From contig JAFQGP010000109.1 in the NCBI GenBank assembly GCA_017415485.1, positions 1-35,865 on the forward strand: a stretch of DNA of 35,865 nucleotides. The letters run 5' to 3'. The stretch comes from Clostridia bacterium (GTDB lineage: Bacteria > Bacillota > Clostridia > Oscillospirales > CAG-272). The notes beneath the pieces were generated by a model. It was not told where the DNA came from and ran no database searches. It saw nothing but the letters and a program-made list of their open reading frames with translations. Position 1 is the first letter of the stretch. Each line of letters starts with the position of its first letter. This document shows, piece after piece, positions 31,376-35,865 of this stretch. Position numbers and translations under genes: made by a program.

Positions 31376-33594
31376 TGAAAAGATTTTTTATAGTTTTATT
31401 GGCATCGCTTTTGGTGCTTTCCTCGTGCGGACCGGCTACAGTTCCGCCGACGGAAGATACGGTTATCGGCGAGACCGCAGAGGTCACCGACATCGGCTTT
31501 GAACACGTCAAGGAAAATATCGAAACGAACCTTCAGGTCATCTGCACCGAGGGTACGCCGAATGCGTATACGCTCGAAAACGGAGTTCTGAGCTTTTCGG
31601 GGCTGACAGCCGATTCGATCTATACGATAAAGGGCGACCTTGGCGGGCATATTGTGGTTGACGCGGGCGAGTTTAAGTTCGAACTCGTGCTTGAGGGCGC
31701 GCTTATTCAGAGCAACAGCGAATCGCCCATTGTGGTCACGGGCGGCGACAAATTCACGCTGACGGCGAAGAAGGACACGACGAACTTTATTTATGATCTT
31801 CGCGAGGCGGTCGATTCGAGCATTGAGGGCGTTCATTCGGGTGCGCTTCACGTTGAATGCGATATGCAGGTGGGCGGAAAGGGAAGCCTGACCGTTGAGT
31901 CGCAGAACAACAACGGCATTCACACCAAGGATGACCTTGAGGTCAAAAATCTGAACCTCACCGTTACCTGCATCGACAACGCGCTCAAAGGCAACGACAG
32001 CGTCAGTGTCGAGTCGGGCAACATTGTGCTTATTTCGCGCTGCGGCGATGGCATCAAAACCTCGAACAGCGACGTTTCCGACAAGGGCAATCAGCGCGGC
32101 GACATCAGCATTTCAGGGGGTAAAATTGAGATCTATTCCGCATCGGACGGCATTGACGCTTCGCACGACGTGATCGTCGATGGCGCGGCGGAGCTGAATA
32201 TTTATACCGATAAATTCTCCGATTATTCCGAGGAGGTGACTGCGGTCAGCGAAAGCGTTTATTACATCCGCTATGCCTCGAATCAGTATAATTTTGCCGT
32301 GAAATACACGAACGATGCGGACGAGAGCATCTGGAAGACCGCAAAGCTTGAATCGGGCACCGATATGGGCGGAATGCCGCAAGAAACTCCTCCTGTCGGA
32401 GATCAGGGCGTTCCCCCCACCGTAGATCAAGGAACTCCTCCCGAGGGTTTTGGCGGCGGTATGCAAGGCGGCAAGCAGCCTGGCGGAAGCAGCAGACCCG
32501 GTAAGCCCGGATCTCAGGGGCAGCAGGGCGCTATGGGCTTTGTTTATGAAGTTGATAAGCCCACGGGCTACACAAAGATGCAGGTCTTTGCTTACACCGC
32601 CGGTCAGAAGCCCGAAAACGGTGAATATACGGTAGCTTCGCAGGTCGTTTCCGTCAACGAAAGCTATGACTTGATCGAGCTCACCGAAAACGGTTCGTCT
32701 TTTGATGTAAGATGGACGAATTATTCGATGGAGCAAGGCGCGGGCGGATTCCCCGGAATGGGTGGCGAACGTCCCGGTGGAGGCGGTATGGGCGGATTTG
32801 AAGGCAATTCGCAAAAATCAGATCACTCCGCAAAGGGCATCAAGGCGGCGAATGAGATCGTCATCAAGGGCGGCAATATCTTCATCAAGGCTTATGACGA
32901 CGGCATCCACGCAAACGCCGACACGGTGCTTGAAAACGGCAAGAATCCCACGGGCAACGTGACTGTGGAAGGCGGCATTCTTTCTATCTACTCCAATGAT
33001 GACGCTATGCACGCCGACGGAGTTCTCACTCTCTCAAGCGGAGACGTCAACATTACCAACAGCTATGAGGGCATCGAGGGCAATCGGGTCGTGATCTCGG
33101 GCGGGGACATTTCCGTCAGATCGAGCGATGACGGTATCAACTCGCAGTCCACCTCAGGCACGGGAATCGAGATCAAGGGAGGCACACTTTATATTTACGC
33201 CTCGGGCGACGGTATCGACTCAAACAGCCGAGAATCTTACAAGGGTATCGTTTTCGGCGGCGGTAAAACGGTGGTCATTTCGACCTCGGGCGGAAACTCC
33301 GCAATCGACACCGAGAGGGGATATGAGTACACGGGCGGCTACGTCCTCGCGCTCATGCCCTCGGGCGGAATGTCGAGCGAGGCAAAGCATTGCCGCAACT
33401 TCGATTCGATCGCGCAAAGCACGTCACTCCGTTTGAACTCGGGCGAGTACCTCAATATTGAAGGTATTCTGACCCTCAAAATACCCACTTCGCTCAACGG
33501 ACTTGTCATCTTTATCGGTGATAAGGATGCTAAAATTTCGTCCTCGACCTCAAGCGGCGCGAATGTGGATGAGAGTGGAGTGAAGTGGAATTAA
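31375..33594 (+). CDS. Lipoprotein with beta-helix carbohydrate-binding domain (Cthe_2159-like)
   Basis: A 739-residue secreted lipoprotein. The signal peptide ends in a lipobox, LSSC with Cys18. The rest is repetitive: short strands ending in GDGI or DDGI turns (CGDGIKTS, SDGIDASHD, DDGIHANAD, DDAMHADGV, DDGINSQST, GDGIDSNSR), the signature of a parallel beta-helix as in Clostridium thermocellum Cthe_2159 (PF14262), which binds acidic polysaccharide and calcium. Two flexible Gly/Pro-rich segments split it: one of about 55 residues (about 330-385) and a shorter one near 460-480. Third gene of the VTC operon; it may hold or template a polymer at the cell surface. Start overlaps the DUF4956 stop by one base. 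Confidence 0.87.
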   Translation: MKRFFIVLLASLLVLSSCGPATVPPTEDTVIGETAEVTDIGFEHVKENIETNLQVICTEGTPNAYTLENGVLSFSGLTADSIYTIKGDLGGHIVVDAGEFKFELVLEGALIQSNSESPIVVTGGDKFTLTAKKDTTNFIYDLREAVDSSIEGVHSGALHVECDMQVGGKGSLTVESQNNNGIHTKDDLEVKNLNLTVTCIDNALKGNDSVSVESGNIVLISRCGDGIKTSNSDVSDKGNQRGDISISGGKIEIYSASDGIDASHDVIVDGAAELNIYTDKFSDYSEEVTAVSESVYYIRYASNQYNFAVKYTNDADESIWKTAKLESGTDMGGMPQETPPVGDQGVPPTVDQGTPPEGFGGGMQGGKQPGGSSRPGKPGSQGQQGAMGFVYEVDKPTGYTKMQVFAYTAGQKPENGEYTVASQVVSVNESYDLIELTENGSSFDVRWTNYSMEQGAGGFPGMGGERPGGGGMGGFEGNSQKSDHSAKGIKAANEIVIKGGNIFIKAYDDGIHANADTVLENGKNPTGNVTVEGGILSIYSNDDAMHADGVLTLSSGDVNITNSYEGIEGNRVVISGGDISVRSSDDGINSQSTSGTGIEIKGGTLYIYASGDGIDSNSRESYKGIVFGGGKTVVISTSGGNSAIDTERGYEYTGGYVLALMPSGGMSSEAKHCRNFDSIAQSTSLRLNSGEYLNIEGILTLKIPTSLNGLVIFIGDKDAKISSSTSSGANVDESGVKWN

Positions 33595-33595
33595 T

Positions 33596-33851
33596 AGTGA
33601 ACAGTGGTCAGTGGTCAGATAAGAGTGGACAGTGAACAGTGGACAGTGGTCAGAAAGATGCGAATGATAATTTAATTGAATAAAAAGAGCATTGATTTAG
33701 TAAATAATATAATGAAAGCGGGATATAACGAAGGGAACTTCATTAATATCCCGTTATTTATTTGCTAAAAATTCTATACGAAAGAATTATTCGATAAACA
33801 AAATTAGTTGCCCGCATCTTTCTGTCCACTGTCTACTAACCACTGTCCACT
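33596..33851. repeat. MITE-like element: heptad arrays as 39-bp inverted ends, nested hairpin inside
   Basis: This covers most of the 369 bases between the lipoprotein gene and lepA, and no gene is supported there. Heptads of the AGTGRNC type run from 33596 to 33654. The segment 33624-33662 matches the reverse complement of 33813-33851 at 34 of 39 positions. Inside is a nested hairpin: CGGGATAT (33719-33726) with ATATCCCG (33746-33753), enclosing GAAG/CTTC. Confidence 0.72.
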
Positions 33852-33889
33852 TTTTTCTTTAATTATTGATAAAATTTTTCAAAATCCTC

Positions 33890-33918
33890 TTGTTTTCTTT
33901 CTTCAATTAAGGTATAAT
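33890..33918 (+). promoter_or_regulatory. Promoter of lepA
   Basis: TTGTTT (33890-33895), 17-bp spacer, TATAAT (33913-33918). Confidence 0.75.
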
Positions 33919-33963
33919 ATATACTGACTATATGTAATTAAATTTTCATAATGAGAGTATAAA

Positions 33964-35775
33964 ATGGCAAACAGCAAAAAGATCAGAAACTTTTCGATAA
34001 TAGCGCATATCGACCACGGAAAGTCGACTCTGGCGGACCGTCTGCTTGAGGAAACGGGTGCGGTCGCAAAGCGCGATATGGAGGAGCAGGTCCTTGACAA
34101 TATGGACCTCGAGCGCGAGCGCGGAATTACCATCAAGGCGCGCGCGGTAAGACTTGACTATAAGGCAGATAACGGTGAGGACTACATTTTCAACCTCATC
34201 GACACCCCCGGCCACGTTGACTTTAACTATGAGGTTTCGCGCTCGCTCAACGCTTGCGAGGGCGCGCTTCTCGTTGTTGACGCAACGCAGGGAATAGAGG
34301 CTCAGACGCTTGCAAACGCTTACCTTGCGGTCGACGCGGGACTTGAGATAGTTCCCGTTATCAACAAGATCGACCTCCCCAGCGCCGATATTGAGCGTTG
34401 CAGAAACGAAATTGAGGACATCATCGGCATCCCCGCCGAGGATTGCCCCGCGGTTTCGGCAAAGGTGGGACTCAATATCCACGACGTGCTTGAGGCGGTC
34501 GTCCGTGATATTCCGAACCCCGAGGGAGACCCCGATGCACCTCTCCGTGCGCTCATCTTTGACTCATATTACGATTCCTATCTTGGTGTCGTGGTCTATA
34601 TCCGTATCATCGACGGCACTCTCCGCGCGGGAGACCGCATCAAGCTTATGAGCACGGGCGCGGTCTTCGAGGTCACCGCTGTCGGATCGATGGAGGCTTT
34701 CGGACTTAAGCCCCGCGATGAGCTTTCCGTCGGCGAGGTCGGATACCTCACGGCATCGATCAAGAATATTTCCGATACACGTGTCGGCGACACGGTCACT
34801 CTTGCAGATTCTCCCGCAACCGAGGCTCTTCCCGGCTTTAAGGCAGTTCAGCCCATGGTCTTCGCGGGTATCTACCCCGAGGACGGCGCGCGCTACGAGG
34901 ATCTTCGCGAGGCACTTCTCAAGCTACAGCTCAACGACGCGGCACTCACCTTTGAGCCCGAGACATCGACGGCTCTCGGTTTCGGATTCCGTTGCGGATT
35001 CCTCGGACTCCTGCATATGGAGATCATCGAAGAGCGACTCGAACGCGAGTTCAACCTCGACCTCATCACCACCGCGCCCAGCGTTATTTACGAGGTCAAG
35101 ACCAAGGACGGCGAGCTTCGCCGTATCGATAACCCCACCGATTATCCCCAGCCCGACGAGATCGAGGTGGCTTATGAGCCGATCGTCAAGGCAAACATCA
35201 TCACTCCTCAGGAATACGTCGGTGCGCTGATGGATCTTTGCCAGGACCGTCGCGGTATCTTCAAGGATATGAAGTACCTCGACAACATCCGCGTTGAGCT
35301 TCACTATGAGCTCCCGCTGAATGAGATCATTTATAACTTCTTCGACGCGCTCAAGTCGCGCTCGAGAGGATATGCATCACTCGACTACGAAATGTATGAA
35401 TACCGCGCGTCCAAGCTCTGCAGGCTTGATATCCTTCTCAACGCCGAGCAGGTCGATGCCCTTTCCTTCATCGTTCACGAGGAAAAGGCTTACGCGAGAG
35501 CGCGCAAGATTGCGGAAAGACTCAAGGACAACATCCCGCGTCAGCTCTTCGAGATCCCGATCCAGGCGGCTATCGGCTCGCGTATCATCGCGCGTGAGAC
35601 TGTCAAGGCACTCCGCAAGGACGTTCTTGCAAAGTGCTACGGCGGTGACATTACCCGTAAGAAGAAGCTGCTCGAGAAGCAGAAGGAAGGTAAAAAGAAG
35701 ATGCGTAAGCTCGGCTCGGTTCAGGTTTCGCCCGAGGCGTTTATGGCCGTGCTTAAACTCGGAGATGATAACTAA
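33964..35775 (+). CDS. lepA: Elongation factor 4 (LepA), back-translocating GTPase
   Basis: A 603-residue translational GTPase, the usual length. G1 is AHIDHGKS (14-21), G3 DTPGH, G4 NKID. Domain II and the EF-G-like domains follow, then the LepA-specific C-terminal domain ([39 protein letters not shown]). It binds the ribosome and helps stalled or mis-translocated complexes under stress. The ribosome site is weak (GAGAG at 33953-33957). Single gene with its own promoter; a double-hairpin repeat follows the stop by one base and may act as terminator. Confidence 0.97.
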   Translation: MANSKKIRNFSIIAHIDHGKSTLADRLLEETGAVAKRDMEEQVLDNMDLERERGITIKARAVRLDYKADNGEDYIFNLIDTPGHVDFNYEVSRSLNACEGALLVVDATQGIEAQTLANAYLAVDAGLEIVPVINKIDLPSADIERCRNEIEDIIGIPAEDCPAVSAKVGLNIHDVLEAVVRDIPNPEGDPDAPLRALIFDSYYDSYLGVVVYIRIIDGTLRAGDRIKLMSTGAVFEVTAVGSMEAFGLKPRDELSVGEVGYLTASIKNISDTRVGDTVTLADSPATEALPGFKAVQPMVFAGIYPEDGARYEDLREALLKLQLNDAALTFEPETSTALGFGFRCGFLGLLHMEIIEERLEREFNLDLITTAPSVIYEVKTKDGELRRIDNPTDYPQPDEIEVAYEPIVKANIITPQEYVGALMDLCQDRRGIFKDMKYLDNIRVELHYELPLNEIIYNFFDALKSRSRGYASLDYEMYEYRASKLCRLDILLNAEQVDALSFIVHEEKAYARARKIAERLKDNIPRQLFEIPIQAAIGSRIIARETVKALRKDVLAKCYGGDITRKKKLLEKQKEGKKKMRKLGSVQVSPEAFMAVLKLGDDN

Positions 35776-35863
35776 GGCAATTGTAAAACTGCGTTTTACA
35801 ATTGCCCCGCTCTGCGGGGATGCGCGCCATTATCGCCGCTTGCCAAAATCTTCGATTTTGGCA
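35776..35863. repeat. Dispersed double-hairpin repeat, second copy
   Basis: GGCAATTGTAAAAC-TGC-GTTTTACAATTGCC (35776-35806 region), then CCCCGC-TCT-GCGGGG (35805-35819), then TGCCAAAATC-TTC-GATTTTGGCA (35841-35863). The outer two hairpins and the TTATCGCCG between them match 24337-24409. The window ends in it. Confidence 0.75.
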
Positions 35864-35865
35864 GC

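Overview
The window looks like a chromosomal stretch from an uncultured or gut-type Clostridia (Firmicutes). Housekeeping genes resemble Clostridia families, Shine-Dalgarno sites are strong (AGGAGG), promoters are sigma-A-like with 17-bp spacers, terminators are intrinsic with U tracts, and the gene types (LytTR/GHKL two-component system, FtsX-type ABC transporter, VTC/DUF4956 operon, Cthe_2159-like lipoprotein, holin-like type I toxin) fit that group. No rRNA, tRNA or CRISPR array was seen.

Layout. 1-760: the end of a surface protein, then a non-coding stretch with hairpins and the C-terminal remnant of a tyrosine integrase. 760-10881: a small coiled-coil gene, a LytTR regulator and GHKL kinase, then a six-gene ABC export/sensing operon. 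That operon has a large FtsX permease, a second permease, two tandem permease paralogs cut off after one C-terminal membrane helix, a full-length paralog, and the ATPase. A LytTR-like direct repeat just upstream of the operon promoter ties it to the regulator. 11172-16486: a Rad3-type helicase with a Cas4/RecB-like nuclease domain, asnS and an aspartate aminotransferase. 16518-16950: a repeat and a previously unlabelled convergent type I toxin-antitoxin locus with a 30-residue hydrophobic peptide. 16974-19917: a YhcC-type radical SAM protein, then a DUF47-PiT phosphate transport pair.

20163-23386, minus strand: a sugar isomerase-like protein and an alkaline-phosphatase-superfamily phosphodiesterase in one operon, behind a PflX-like radical SAM gene. 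23528-29849: MscS channel, cinA, pfkA, a two-helix membrane protein of unknown function, and a glycosidase-like protein. 29988-33594: a translationally coupled operon of VTC polyphosphate-polymerase-like protein, DUF4956 membrane protein and beta-helix lipoprotein. 33964-35775: lepA.

Four dispersed-repeat themes occur between genes: heptad-based inverted repeats (16518, 19976, 33596), double-hairpin units (24337, 35776), and TGTCGTAAA direct repeats (347, 11046) beside integrase debris. The most notable items are the type I toxin locus with its predicted 5'-3' mRNA pairing, the paralog array of truncated permeases under a LytTR operator, and the VTC-DUF4956-lipoprotein operon.
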